Source: an uncultured bacterium | Lineage (GTDB): Bacteria; Bacillota_I; Bacilli_A; RFN20; CAG-826 | DNA length: 64,000 nucleotides | Direction of reading: 5' to 3' | NCBI GenBank assembly: GCA_949300345.1 | Contig: CASGDR010000008.1 | Location: 62,001-126,000 of the forward strand | Shown here: piece by piece, positions 45,981-55,389 of the stretch | Layout of the letters: each line of letters starts with the position of its first letter | Position numbering within the stretch: the first letter of the stretch is position 1 | Translations under genes and position numbers: made by a program | The notes under the pieces: model-generated | Told to the model about the DNA's origin: nothing | Database searches by the model: none | Seen by the model: the letters and a program-made list of their open reading frames with translations, nothing else

Positions 45981-46983
45981 AATGATCTTGGAGATAGTTC
46001 AAATATTCCCCAGTTTCAACCGCGCGAAGCCATTCCTTGTTATCGATATTCCAGCGGATCGTTTTTTCGATACCCTTCTCAAACGGGAATTCCGGCACCC
46101 AGCCCAATTGGCGGATTTTCGAAGCATCGATGGCATACCGCAAATCATGTCCTGGCCTATCTTTGACAAAAGAAATCAAATCTTCGCCTTTCCCCAAGGC
46201 CTTGAGAATCGTCTTAACAATATATAGGTTTGTTTTTTCGTTATTGCCTCCAACGTTATAAACATTTCCTATTTTTCCTTTTTTGATAATGAGGTCTATG
46301 GCGGAGCAATGGTCGTCAACGTAAAGCCAGTCTCTGACGTTTTGACCATTCCCATAGACGGGAAGGGGCTTGTCTTCCGTTGCCATCTTTATCATGAGGG
46401 GGATTAGTTTCTCGGGAAATTGATACGGGCCATAGTTGTTGGAACAACGGCTGATCGTTACCGGAAGGCCATAGGTTCTGTAATAGGATAGAACCAACAT
46501 ATCGGCAGATGCCTTTGAGGCGGAATACGGACTTGAGGGTTTGATGGGATTGCTTTCGGTGAATAGGAGATCGGGCCTATCGAGCGGCAAGTCGCCATAA
46601 ACCTCATCCGTCGACACTTGATGGAACCTGATGCCTCCGAAATGGCGGCAGGCCTCAAGGAGGACGAAAGTTCCAAAAATATTCGATCTTACAAAGTCTT
46701 CGGGAAAGTCAACGCTCCTGTCGACATGGGTCTCGGCAGCGAAATTGATAACACAATCGAATTTTTCGTTTTCAAATAGCTTAAAAATGAAATCTTTGTC
46801 TGCGATGTCCCCTTTGACAAAGGAAAAATGAGGATCCCCTTCCAATCCTTTTAAAGTCAGCAAATTGCCGGCATAGGTCAGCAAATCAAGGCAAACGATA
46901 TCCCAGTCAGGGTTTGCTTTCCTCATAAAATAGCAAAAATTGCTACCAATGAACCCCGCACCGCCAGTGACCAATATTTTCAT
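45967..46983 (-). CDS. rfbB: dTDP-glucose 4,6-dehydratase
   Basis: SDR enzyme of 338 residues for the second step of dTDP-L-rhamnose synthesis. VTGGAGFIGSNFCYF binds NAD; catalysis uses STDEVYGDL (Thr-Asp-Glu) and YSASKASADM (YxxxK). DRPGHDLRYAID is family-specific. It lies 27 nt after rfbA. Confidence 0.97.
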   Translation of the reverse strand: MKILVTGGAGFIGSNFCYFMRKANPDWDIVCLDLLTYAGNLLTLKGLEGDPHFSFVKGDIADKDFIFKLFENEKFDCVINFAAETHVDRSVDFPEDFVRSNIFGTFVLLEACRHFGGIRFHQVSTDEVYGDLPLDRPDLLFTESNPIKPSSPYSASKASADMLVLSYYRTYGLPVTISRCSNNYGPYQFPEKLIPLMIKMATEDKPLPVYGNGQNVRDWLYVDDHCSAIDLIIKKGKIGNVYNVGGNNEKTNLYIVKTILKALGKGEDLISFVKDRPGHDLRYAIDASKIRQLGWVPEFPFEKGIEKTIRWNIDNKEWLRAVETGEYLNYLQDHYGKR

Positions 46984-47010
46984 CTTTATTCTCCTTTTTA
47001 TGATGGTGTT

Positions 47011-47898
47011 TCAGTAAAGAATCTTATTTTCGGCAACATTCCTCAAATGCTTGCCATAAGGACTGTTGCCCATGGCTTCGGAAGCCTTGATAAGCACATC
47101 CTTTTCAATCCACCCATTGATATAGGCAATTTCTTCCAAACAGCTGATCTGTATTCCTTGCCTTTGTTGGAGCATCGCTACAAATTCCCCTGCCTTGAGC
47201 AATGAATCGTGGGTACCGGTATCCAACCAGGTAAAGCCCCTGCCCATTAAGTCGACGTCTAGGTCGCCGGCCTCAAGATACATCTGGTTTATGGAGGTGA
47301 TTTCCAATTCGCCGCGGGCGGAAGGCTTGACTGATTTCGCAAAGGAAACGACCCGGTTGTCGTAAAAATACAAACCCGTGGCGGCATAATTGCTTTTGGG
47401 CTTTTTGGGCTTTTCCTCAATCGATAGGACCTTCCCGTTTTTGCCTATTTCGATAATTCCGAAATTTTCGGGATCCGAAACGAAATATCCGAAGATGGTA
47501 GCGCGATTATGAACTTCGGCATTTGTTTTTGCCGATTGAAGCTTCTTCCTTATCCCAGACCCATAGAAGATGTTGTCGCCAAGGATCAGAGCGACATTGT
47601 CTGAGCCAATGAAGGATTCCCCTATCAAAAAGGCTTCTGCCAAACCTCTTGGATATTCCTGTACCGCATAGGAGAATGTAACTCCGAATTGGGACCCGTC
47701 CTTAAGCAACTTTTGGAAGTTGGGCAAATCGTGCGGCGTGGAAATGATCAAAATATCATTGATCCCCGCCAGCATTAGGGTCGAAATCGGATAGTAAATC
47801 ATCGGTTTGTCGAAAACCGGTAGAAGCTGTTTGCTAACAGAAATGGTTAGCGGATAAAGCCTGGTTCCACTACCCCCAGCGAGAATGATTCCCTTCAT
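47011..47898 (-). CDS. rfbA: Glucose-1-phosphate thymidylyltransferase
   Basis: Forms dTDP-glucose from dTTP and glucose 1-phosphate; 295 residues with [34 protein letters not shown] and [20 protein letters not shown]. First gene of the leftward cluster rfbA-rfbB-GT2-rfbC-rfbD-licD-mnaA-GT4. A strong AAGGAGGGG and a good promoter lie upstream. Confidence 0.97.
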   Translation of the reverse strand: MKGIILAGGSGTRLYPLTISVSKQLLPVFDKPMIYYPISTLMLAGINDILIISTPHDLPNFQKLLKDGSQFGVTFSYAVQEYPRGLAEAFLIGESFIGSDNVALILGDNIFYGSGIRKKLQSAKTNAEVHNRATIFGYFVSDPENFGIIEIGKNGKVLSIEEKPKKPKSNYAATGLYFYDNRVVSFAKSVKPSARGELEITSINQMYLEAGDLDVDLMGRGFTWLDTGTHDSLLKAGEFVAMLQQRQGIQISCLEEIAYINGWIEKDVLIKASEAMGNSPYGKHLRNVAENKILY

Positions 47899-47916
47899 AA
47901 TGCCCCTCCTTTATAT

Positions 47917-47945
47917 ATTCTATTGCTTTGGAGTTATCCAACCAA
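47917..47945 (-). promoter_or_regulatory. Candidate promoter of the rfb cluster
   Basis: Minus-strand TTGGTT (47940-47945), a 17-nt spacer and TAGAAT (47917-47922). Transcription would begin near 47910, next to the Shine-Dalgarno of rfbA. Confidence 0.5.
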
Positions 47946-48034
47946 AAAACTACAATGATTGCGCCTAATTTTATTAAGCGAACATTGCCAAGTCTATCCC
48001 AAGACTACAACCAAAACGTTTTTTGGCTAGACTC

Positions 48035-48063
48035 ATTCCTGCCAAAGGCAAAATTGCAGGAAT
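48035..48063. repeat. 8-bp inverted repeat in the divergent rfbA/rhamnosyltransferase gap
   Basis: ATTCCTGC (48035-48042) and GCAGGAAT (48056-48063) with a 13-nt loop. It lies centrally between divergent clusters, so it could be an operator for both or part of a leader hairpin of the rfb transcript's upstream region. Confidence 0.45.
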
Positions 48064-48105
48064 TATACATACAAATAAGCAGAATTAAGGTATATAAATA
48101 TCGGT

Positions 48106-49281
48106 ATGATTAATGTGTTTATTGTTGGTTCCAAAGGAATTCCCGCAAGGTATGGTGGTTTTGAAACTTTCGTAGAAGATCTGGTTTCCCACCAAAAAAA
48201 TAACAACATTAAATATTACGTAAGTTGCGTGGGCGACGGCAAAGACTATGACTTCAAGGGAGCGACCTGTTTCAATGTTCCGATAAAAAAAGACAGCGCC
48301 AAGAACAGGATGTTCAATGTATTTGCCGCCTTGAAAAGAACAAAAGCGATCATCAAAGGGATAAAGAAGGACAAAAACCGCAAAGACGACAAATTCATCG
48401 TATATATCCTCGGGTGCCGGGTTGGAGTGCTATTCCCACTAATAAGAAGATGGTTTAGGAAGAACCATGTCATCATCGCCTTCAATCCCGATGGCATGGA
48501 ATGGATGAGAACGAAATGGAATTTTTGGCAAACCAAGATCGTCGAATACTCCGAAAGCCAACTCATCAAATCTTCCAATTACCTTGTCTGCGATTCGCAA
48601 GCAATAAGGGAATACATCAAAAGCGAATACGGAAAAGATGACAGCCAGTGTGCCTTCATTGCTTATGGGGTAGAGAAGGACCCGGAGGTAGCCTCCCCTG
48701 CCGAATTCGATGCGTGGGCAAAGGGCTTCCAAATCGAAAAAGGCAATTATTATCTTGTCGTCGGACGTTTTGTTCCCGAAAACAATTACGAATTGATAAT
48801 AAGCGAGTTCATGAAATCAAAGACATCCAAACCGCTTGTAATCATAACCAACCATGAGGGAAACAATTTTTACAATGTCTTGAAAACCAATCTGAAGTTT
48901 GAAAATGACAAAAGGATCAAGTTCGTCGGAACCGTATATGACCACAAATTGCTCGCGGCGATAAGGGCAAACGCCTTTGCCTATATACACGGCCATTCCG
49001 TCGGCGGAACCAACCCCTCATTGCTGGAGGCGCTTTCGTTGACGAAAATCAACCTTCTGTTTGATGTGGTCTTCAATCGCGAGGTCGGAGAAGAAGAGTG
49101 CATGTATTTTTCAAAAGATGACGGAAGCCTCTCTTCCTTGATTGATAACACCGATGCCAACCACGAAGATTTGACTTCGAAACTGCACCCTAAATCGAGA
49201 ATTGAAAAGTGCTATGGATCGGAATACATTGCAGGCAAGTACGAGCGTTTCTTTGAAGAGATAACAAGCGGGGTAAAATGA
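48106..49281 (+). CDS. DUF1972-type rhamnosyltransferase (WchF-like)
   Basis: A 391-residue GT-B enzyme that begins MINVFIVGSKGIPARYGGFETFVEDL, the DUF1972 signature of capsule beta-1,4-rhamnosyltransferases such as pneumococcal WchF. The C-terminal half has YLVVGRFVPENNYELIISEF and HGHSVGGTNPSLLEAL, typical GT4 donor-site features. It would use dTDP-rhamnose from the divergent rfb genes. A TATAAA ends 7 nt before the ATG without a Shine-Dalgarno sequence. It overlaps the Wzz gene by 4 nt (ATGA). Confidence 0.88.
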   Translation: MINVFIVGSKGIPARYGGFETFVEDLVSHQKNNNIKYYVSCVGDGKDYDFKGATCFNVPIKKDSAKNRMFNVFAALKRTKAIIKGIKKDKNRKDDKFIVYILGCRVGVLFPLIRRWFRKNHVIIAFNPDGMEWMRTKWNFWQTKIVEYSESQLIKSSNYLVCDSQAIREYIKSEYGKDDSQCAFIAYGVEKDPEVASPAEFDAWAKGFQIEKGNYYLVVGRFVPENNYELIISEFMKSKTSKPLVIITNHEGNNFYNVLKTNLKFENDKRIKFVGTVYDHKLLAAIRANAFAYIHGHSVGGTNPSLLEALSLTKINLLFDVVFNREVGEEECMYFSKDDGSLSSLIDNTDANHEDLTSKLHPKSRIEKCYGSEYIAGKYERFFEEITSGVK

Positions 49282-50285
49282 AAAAGGCCAAGTTCCAAAA
49301 CAAAGATTACTCGATTCCTTCGTTTTGCAAGGTCATTTTGCGTTACCTTTCCTTTATAGTCGTGCTTACATGCGTGGGGCTTTCCGTGGGTTTTGGCTGT
49401 TACCACGGACTTAAATATGACTATTATTCGGTTGGAAATTCGATTGAAAGCAACCTGTTTCTGACCGAAGCGAATACCGAAACGGAAAAGGTCGTTCAGT
49501 TTTTGACTTCCAACCAAAGCATGAGAGAATTCGCAGCTGGTTTGGAGCAATCCGGAATCTCAGTCGGCGGAAGGGCTCTCGAAGAGGAGGAAATCTCCGA
49601 TGGCCTATCCGTAACTGGCCTGGCTGAAATCGGAACATACTTCCAATTGGAAATCGTCTATGCCAGCAAGACTTCGGAAAACATCGTATCAGTATCCAAT
49701 TGTTTGACCGAGACCGCGCTTGCCATGCTGAATGAGGCCAAATATCCGGACATGGCCTTCGCGATCTCGTCTCCTTTGGCCTCCGAATACGAAGTGACCA
49801 CCATCACTTCTTCCTCTTATTTGGTTTTGCCTACCATAACATTTTGCTTCCTGTCTTTTATTCTTGCCTTTTTCCTGGATCTCACCGATGACACCGTTTA
49901 CGACCTGGAAGATGTATCGGCTTCGTTTTTGACAGAACAGATATCAGTTCTATCTTTTGATAAGATTTCAAAAGCACGGATCCAAAATCAATTTCCCCAC
50001 CAAACTCTACTGGTAGAGAGTGAGGTCAAAAAATTATTGGTCGCCAACGGAATCTCTATTCCGGTTTATTCCATTGATGAAATTGAAAGCAATGGTGCGA
50101 TTCCCGTTCCCGTGACTACGATATTGATTCTGCAGGGAGTCTCAACCCATACATTCCTGAATGATGTGACCAATTCTCCTTCTTTGGCCTCATTCGACAG
50201 CGTCGTTTTTGTTAAGAACAAGAAACTATCCCTTATGTTCCCGGTTTCCAGGAGACTCCAATCATGGTTTGCGTCCAGAAAATAA
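49278..50285 (+). CDS. Wzz/CpsC-like chain-length regulator
   Basis: A 335-residue protein with one TM near residues 22-44, an extracytoplasmic region of about 130 residues and a second TM near 180-202, the Wzz topology. Proline-containing LVLPTITFCFLSFILAFFLDL marks the second TM. It has an extra 120-residue cytoplasmic tail (STHTFLNDVTNSPSLASFDSV) that looks like a degenerate BY-kinase-type region without a Walker A motif, so it probably lacks kinase activity. It controls glycan chain length. It overlaps the next gene by 22 nt. Confidence 0.7.
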   Translation: MKKAKFQNKDYSIPSFCKVILRYLSFIVVLTCVGLSVGFGCYHGLKYDYYSVGNSIESNLFLTEANTETEKVVQFLTSNQSMREFAAGLEQSGISVGGRALEEEEISDGLSVTGLAEIGTYFQLEIVYASKTSENIVSVSNCLTETALAMLNEAKYPDMAFAISSPLASEYEVTTITSSSYLVLPTITFCFLSFILAFFLDLTDDTVYDLEDVSASFLTEQISVLSFDKISKARIQNQFPHQTLLVESEVKKLLVANGISIPVYSIDEIESNGAIPVPVTTILILQGVSTHTFLNDVTNSPSLASFDSVVFVKNKKLSLMFPVSRRLQSWFASRK

Positions 50286-51622
50286 AAAACGCGATCCATG
50301 ATAACCTCTTGGCTGTCTTAGAAGCCCTCAAACATGGGTCTATTTCTGAAATTTTCTTTTATGTTTTCGTAGCGATCTATCCGATACTGCCTGCTTATTT
50401 CGTGCTATTGAATCTCAGGGTTTCTTCAATGGTCGCCCTTTTGATGTTCTTCTTCCTGCTGATATCAAAACATCTGCGGAATTTCAAAGGCAAAGGAAGG
50501 CATATGTTGGCAGCTATGATCATTATAGCCATGGTTGCTACATCGTTTTTTGTGAACGGCATCGTTTTTTCCACCCAATTCGTAACAGCCCTTCTCTCAT
50601 ATATCGTTGTCCCCTTATCGGTCATTTGTTTTGTCGACTCACGGGAAAAATTGGAGCGATGCATTTCAATCCTTCTCACCACAGGCTTTGTTCTATGCCT
50701 GCTTAGCACAACCGAACTTTTCGGCTTCAACATCTTTTCATTGATCGAAACGGTTGACCTGGGCGCAATAGGAAGCGGAACCAAGCCAAGATTCGGAATA
50801 ATGAGGGTTGAGTCTTCCTTTGGGCAAGCCATAGCATTCGCGATTTATATTTCCTTCCTTATCTGTCTTACCTTCTATCGCCTGTTTTCTTTCCAAAACA
50901 AGGATCAAAAAAAGGCCATGTTGTATTTTGGCCTGCTTTTCGTGTTCCATGTCTATCTGGTTTTAACCGTTTCCAGATTTCCCCTACTGATCATAATGAT
51001 CGTCGATGTTTTGGCGTTTTTCTTTTTGAACAAACGAATGAAATTGGTTTCCATCTCCGCCGTATTGGCAATCGTTATATTTACGCTAATACTGAGTTGG
51101 GCTTTGGGATCCTCGCTAATTACTTCGATCATTGAGAACATAATCGGCATATTCACCGGCCAAGATACCGGAGACAACGCCGGCAATCCCTTTTCATACA
51201 GGCTAGACCTCTTCTCCAATTATTTCTTGATAATAGGAGACAACTACCTATTCGGATTGGGGCCCCAAGCCAATACGACTTATTGGATACCTGGCACTTA
51301 TGATGGTTTCTTCTTTATTTATTCATCGTTTGACAACGGGTATTTGTTGCTGGCGATTTACTATGGGCTGGTCGGATTGATTGGATGGTTGCTTTTTTAT
51401 GCGGCTCTGCTTTATTTGGGCACTGCCTCAATCAACAGGGGTCCATTTGAAAAAAGGCTGGGTTACATGGCAATCGGCTTGGTTGTTATAACGTTATTGA
51501 ATATGCTGTCCGTAGCGAATCTTGACGAGGTAAGGACATTCATCATCGCAGTTTCATTGTTGTTGGCGGCTAGACACTATGACTATTTCGCCACCTGTTC
51601 TCGTCATAAATTGACTGTCTGA
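50264..51622 (+). CDS. Wzy-like polysaccharide polymerase
   Basis: A 452-residue membrane protein with about 11 hydrophobic segments and a Wzy/WaaL-type polar loop before TM 9 (GDNAGNPFSYRLDLFSNYFLI, then GLGPQANTTYWIPGTYDG). It polymerises undecaprenyl-linked repeat units outside the membrane. The assignment rests on topology and on its place between Wzz and Wzx. The start within the Wzz gene is the first available ATG; a shorter form is possible. Confidence 0.75.
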   Translation: MVCVQKIKNAIHDNLLAVLEALKHGSISEIFFYVFVAIYPILPAYFVLLNLRVSSMVALLMFFFLLISKHLRNFKGKGRHMLAAMIIIAMVATSFFVNGIVFSTQFVTALLSYIVVPLSVICFVDSREKLERCISILLTTGFVLCLLSTTELFGFNIFSLIETVDLGAIGSGTKPRFGIMRVESSFGQAIAFAIYISFLICLTFYRLFSFQNKDQKKAMLYFGLLFVFHVYLVLTVSRFPLLIIMIVDVLAFFFLNKRMKLVSISAVLAIVIFTLILSWALGSSLITSIIENIIGIFTGQDTGDNAGNPFSYRLDLFSNYFLIIGDNYLFGLGPQANTTYWIPGTYDGFFFIYSSFDNGYLLLAIYYGLVGLIGWLLFYAALLYLGTASINRGPFEKRLGYMAIGLVVITLLNMLSVANLDEVRTFIIAVSLLLAARHYDYFATCSRHKLTV

Positions 51623-53127
51623 TGCACATACTGAAATCAATAAAGCAAAAATATGACGGCTTGCGCCCACGGGCTAAAGGGGCGGTTTGGTTTATTTGTG
51701 CTGTTTTTTTCCAAAATGCCCTATCGATAATCGCTACCCCGATATATTCGCGCCTATTCACCCTAGAAGAAGCGGGAAACTATAGCCTTTATTACACTTG
51801 GTACAATTTGTTTTCGATTGTCTGCACATTCAATATCACCGGGGCGGCTATAAACGCTCTTTTGCATGATTGCGAAAACGATTCGGAACAAAAAAACACA
51901 TTGGTATCTTCGATGATATTGAACCTCATCTCCACTGCGATAGTCTTCGCGGTTTTGTTTTGCCTCTTTGGTTTTGGGTTTGGGTTTTCCAACCTCTCAA
52001 TCCCTTATCTAGTGTTGATACTGATTTCGATTTTGGTGGATATTCCCGTAAAGCTTTATATCTCGTATTCCAAATACAACAATAAATACTTCAAGTGCTG
52101 CATGTTGATTTTTACGCAGGTGTTCGCTTCGTTCGCTTTGTCTTTGTTGGTCTTCTATTTGATGCCCGACAAGGTCGCAGGACGCGTAGTTGGAAAGGAA
52201 ATCGGATATCTGCTCATCTTGTTCTTTTCAATCGTGTGTATTTTCAAGGGGAGTTCCTTCAAATTCAAAAACGGCCGGTGGGGAAAAATCCTTCGGGTCA
52301 GCTTGCCTCTTGTGATTCATTATCTTGCGCAAAATGTATTCTTTCAGTCAAACAAACTCGTAATCGAACAGTTTAACGGCACAGAAGAGGTTGCGATTTT
52401 TTCCTTGGCATACAACGCCACATCGATAATGACATTGGTCATTGGCACCATTTACGAGGTTTTGACCCCGTGGATGTTCAAACAAATCGATCTAAAAAAC
52501 CGAAGCAACCTATTCTCAGTCAATAAAGTCCTAAGCGTTTTATTCATGTGGCTTATCATAATTTTCGCTTTTGGAAGCCACTTGGTAGTGCTTATTTTGG
52601 GAGGCAGCCAATATACAAGCAGCGTTCAGTTGGTTCCGATTCTTTCCATAACGCTGGTTTGCGTTTTGTTCTATACCCAAATCATCGTTTTGGAAATGCA
52701 TCAAAAGAAAACTATTTCCGTATCCATGATTACCATCATCTGCATGGCCATCAACATTGGATTGACAATCCTATTCGTACAGATGCTTTCTTCTCTTGGG
52801 GCGGCGATCGCATCTGCGATTACCTACTTCATCATGGGCTTGTTCCATGGCTTTGCCGTAATGAGACTGGAACGCAAAATAGATGGAATGAAATGGTTTT
52901 TCAGCATCAAGAAACTGTGGTTTTACTATGTTGCAGCGATTGCCTGCTGCATATTGGCTTACTTCCTGAATGAATTCACTATGGTGATGTACATATTGTT
53001 TGGCGTTGCCTTTGTAGGAGCCGGCATCCATTTGTTCCTTATTAGGAAAGACATAAAGCACTGTTTGAAGAGCCGCGAACAATCAAATAACCCTTCCTTG
53101 TCGGCTGAAAACGAAGGCAAACAATAA
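51622..53127 (+). CDS. Wzx-type flippase
   Basis: A 501-residue protein with about 12-14 membrane segments. The N-terminus (FICAVFFQNALSIIATPIYSRLFTLEEAGNYSLYYTWYNLFSI) is typical of polysaccharide exporters of the MVF/MATE-like superfamily that flip undecaprenyl-linked repeat units. Start and stop codons of the previous gene overlap (TGATG). Last gene of the rhamnose-type rightward operon; it faces the capG gene with a 26-nt gap and no clear terminator. Confidence 0.88.
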   Translation: MHILKSIKQKYDGLRPRAKGAVWFICAVFFQNALSIIATPIYSRLFTLEEAGNYSLYYTWYNLFSIVCTFNITGAAINALLHDCENDSEQKNTLVSSMILNLISTAIVFAVLFCLFGFGFGFSNLSIPYLVLILISILVDIPVKLYISYSKYNNKYFKCCMLIFTQVFASFALSLLVFYLMPDKVAGRVVGKEIGYLLILFFSIVCIFKGSSFKFKNGRWGKILRVSLPLVIHYLAQNVFFQSNKLVIEQFNGTEEVAIFSLAYNATSIMTLVIGTIYEVLTPWMFKQIDLKNRSNLFSVNKVLSVLFMWLIIIFAFGSHLVVLILGGSQYTSSVQLVPILSITLVCVLFYTQIIVLEMHQKKTISVSMITIICMAINIGLTILFVQMLSSLGAAIASAITYFIMGLFHGFAVMRLERKIDGMKWFFSIKKLWFYYVAAIACCILAYFLNEFTMVMYILFGVAFVGAGIHLFLIRKDIKHCLKSREQSNNPSLSAENEGKQ

Positions 53128-53153
53128 TTCGAATACAAGAATCTAGCGATCCC

Positions 53154-54278
53154 TCAAAAGAGATTCGGACAATCGCCAATTTCGAAATACGATTCCAATA
53201 TCTTTGAAACAGACGAAGAAACATGGGCGATCTTGTAATCTGAGACTATGTGCTTGTTAGAGCAAGTTCTTTTTGGAACCGCAGTAGAGTCATAGGTCGA
53301 GGAAATGATGGTTTGAAAATCGACACCGCCCAATTCAATGCTTCCGGCCAATAGTCCCTCCTGTCTTTCGGTGGATGTTCTGATCAATACGGCCGGGAAG
53401 CCGATGATGGCGGATTCCTCAGTCAAGGTGCCCGAGTCCGATAGCACGCAGTAGGCATGCTGCTGCAAATGGGCATAATCGATAAACCCAAGGGGCTTAT
53501 GTTCGATAATCAGCGGCGATAACCTGAATCCCCTATCATCAAGCTTTTTCCTGGTTCTGGGATGGATGCTGAATAAGGCCGGCATGCCAAGTTCATCAAC
53601 CACTTTGTTCAGGCTAGGAAAAAGCCTATCGAATTTATCATCTATATCTATGTTCTCTTCCCTATGGGCCGAGATGACCAAATACCCTTTGTCCTTAAGG
53701 TCGAGCCTTTTCAATATGTCGGATTTATCTATCTCTTCCTTATGGGCGTCAATGACCTCATACATCGGACTACCGGTCTTGATGATTGTCCCAGGATCAA
53801 GGCCTTCATCCCAAAGATTCTGCCTGGCATATTCGGTATAGGGCATGTTGATGTCGCTTATATGGTCGATCATCACCCGGTTGGTCATCTCGGGAACATT
53901 CCAGTCCCAGCACCGGTTGCCGGCTTCCATATGAAATATGGGTATATGAAGGCGCTTCGCGGAGATGGCGCATAAAGAGGAATTGGTATCGCCAAGAATC
54001 AATAAAGCGTCGGGCTTTGTCTGAAGCATCAGATCATAGGATTTGGAGATGACATTGCCGATGGTTTCACCAAGGTTCTTGCCGACGCAGTCAAGATAGT
54101 AGTCAGGCTTCCTAAGCCCCAACTCCATAAAGAAAATCTGGTTCAGCTCATAGTCATAGTTCTGTCCGGTATGGACCAAAACATGATCGAAGTCTTTGTC
54201 TAGGCGTTTGATGACCTGACTAAGACGGATGATTTCGGGGCGGGTCCCCAAGACGGTCATGATTCTCTTTTTATCCAT
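53154..54278 (-). CDS. capG: UDP-N-acetyl-L-fucosamine pathway 2-epimerase (CapG/FnlC)
   Basis: A 374-residue 2-epimerase that makes the last step to UDP-L-FucNAc. GTRPEIIRLSQVI, HMEAGNRCWDWNVPEMTNR, SAHREENI and LSDSGTLTEESAIIGFP distinguish the CapG/FnlC subfamily from WecB. The start at the ATG complementary to 54276-54278 gives MDKKRIMTVLGTRPE; a longer frame is rejected because it runs into capF. It is 1 nt after capF, so the three enzymes are co-translated. Confidence 0.92.
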   Translation of the reverse strand: MDKKRIMTVLGTRPEIIRLSQVIKRLDKDFDHVLVHTGQNYDYELNQIFFMELGLRKPDYYLDCVGKNLGETIGNVISKSYDLMLQTKPDALLILGDTNSSLCAISAKRLHIPIFHMEAGNRCWDWNVPEMTNRVMIDHISDINMPYTEYARQNLWDEGLDPGTIIKTGSPMYEVIDAHKEEIDKSDILKRLDLKDKGYLVISAHREENIDIDDKFDRLFPSLNKVVDELGMPALFSIHPRTRKKLDDRGFRLSPLIIEHKPLGFIDYAHLQQHAYCVLSDSGTLTEESAIIGFPAVLIRTSTERQEGLLAGSIELGGVDFQTIISSTYDSTAVPKRTCSNKHIVSDYKIAHVSSSVSKILESYFEIGDCPNLF

Positions 54279-54279
54279 A

Positions 54280-55389
54280 TCAGACCTTCTCGGGAAATGT
54301 ATCCGGGTTCTCCATATCGAATGGCTCATTAGCCCACATCAGCACATAGGCTTTCTCTTCGCCTACATTGGTGATGCTATGGACATATCCAGGCGGGATA
54401 TCCACGACCTTGGGAATGTTGCCTTGGACATCATACTTCAGTACTTCCTCAGTGTTGACCTTGCGGAATGAAATGAGGCATCTTCCGCTTAGGACCACGA
54501 ACTTTTCATTCTTGCTATTGTGGTAGTGATTCCCTTTTGTGATGCCGGGATTGATAACATTTAGGGACACCTGTCCATAACCAGGCATCTTGAATATCTC
54601 CGTAAAACTGCCACGGTTATCCCCGTGCGGTACCAAGTCATACCAGAAATCATCCTCTCTAAGATAACTAAGGTATGTGGCATATAGCTTCTTTTCAAAG
54701 CCGTCCTGCAAAGCGATTTGCAAATCATCCCTGCCCTTCCTGAACTTGGTAAGCAGGTCTGCGATCTTTCTCGGGGTGGATAGATATGAGGGAGTAACGG
54801 ATAGATAGGTGCCCGGTGCAGGAGACACCCCTTGTTTGATGCTTTGATAAAAGCAGCGGACTATATCGTCGATGTAGACAAACTCTATTTCAGGGGCATT
54901 TTCATTGACCTTGATGTCAGGTTGGTCCTTGCATATCTCATAGCAAAATGTAGCGACTACCGAATTGTAATAGGGGCGGCACCACTTCCCAAAGGCATTG
55001 GCGAGCCTATAGACATAAACCGGATTGCCAGTCACTCTAGCAAAGTCGAATAGAAGATCTTCTGCCTCTTTTTTGCTTTTTCCATATGGATTGTCGAAGA
55101 TAGCCTGGGTCGAACTGGAAAGCAAAATCGGAATCTTCCTGCCGGTCTTTTTGACTTCCTTGATGAGTGTTTCCAAAGAACCGACATTCCCAGCAACGAA
55201 TTCCTCATTGTCCTTGGGGCGGTTGACTCCCGCCAGATGGATTATGGCGTCGCATTCAGCGACAAAAGCGACCAAATCAGCCTCGGCGTTGTCTCTATCA
55301 AAGCCTAAGGGCTCTTCCCCGTTTTGCTTGAGATACAGGCAAAGGTTTTTGCCTATGAAACCCTCGCTGCCGGTTACAAGGATCTTCAT
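54280..55389 (-). CDS. capF: Bifunctional C-3 epimerase/C-4 reductase CapF
   Basis: A 369-residue two-domain enzyme: N-terminal SDR (VTGSEGFIGKNL, HLAGVNRPKDN, SSSTQAIFDNPYGKSKKEAE with YxxxK) and C-terminal cupin (GNHYHNSKNEKFVVLSGRC, metal-binding His). It converts the CapE product to UDP-N-acetyl-L-talosamine, the substrate of CapG. It overlaps capE by 4 nt. Confidence 0.94.
   Translation of the reverse strand: MKILVTGSEGFIGKNLCLYLKQNGEEPLGFDRDNAEADLVAFVAECDAIIHLAGVNRPKDNEEFVAGNVGSLETLIKEVKKTGRKIPILLSSSTQAIFDNPYGKSKKEAEDLLFDFARVTGNPVYVYRLANAFGKWCRPYYNSVVATFCYEICKDQPDIKVNENAPEIEFVYIDDIVRCFYQSIKQGVSPAPGTYLSVTPSYLSTPRKIADLLTKFRKGRDDLQIALQDGFEKKLYATYLSYLREDDFWYDLVPHGDNRGSFTEIFKMPGYGQVSLNVINPGITKGNHYHNSKNEKFVVLSGRCLISFRKVNTEEVLKYDVQGNIPKVVDIPPGYVHSITNVGEEKAYVLMWANEPFDMENPDTFPEKV

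Noticed and set aside
41630-54278. The two 2-epimerase genes as a duplication
   Set aside because: Their signature blocks differ (HVEAGLRTYNIY versus HMEAGNRCWDWN), which places them in the separate MnaA and CapG subfamilies with different products.
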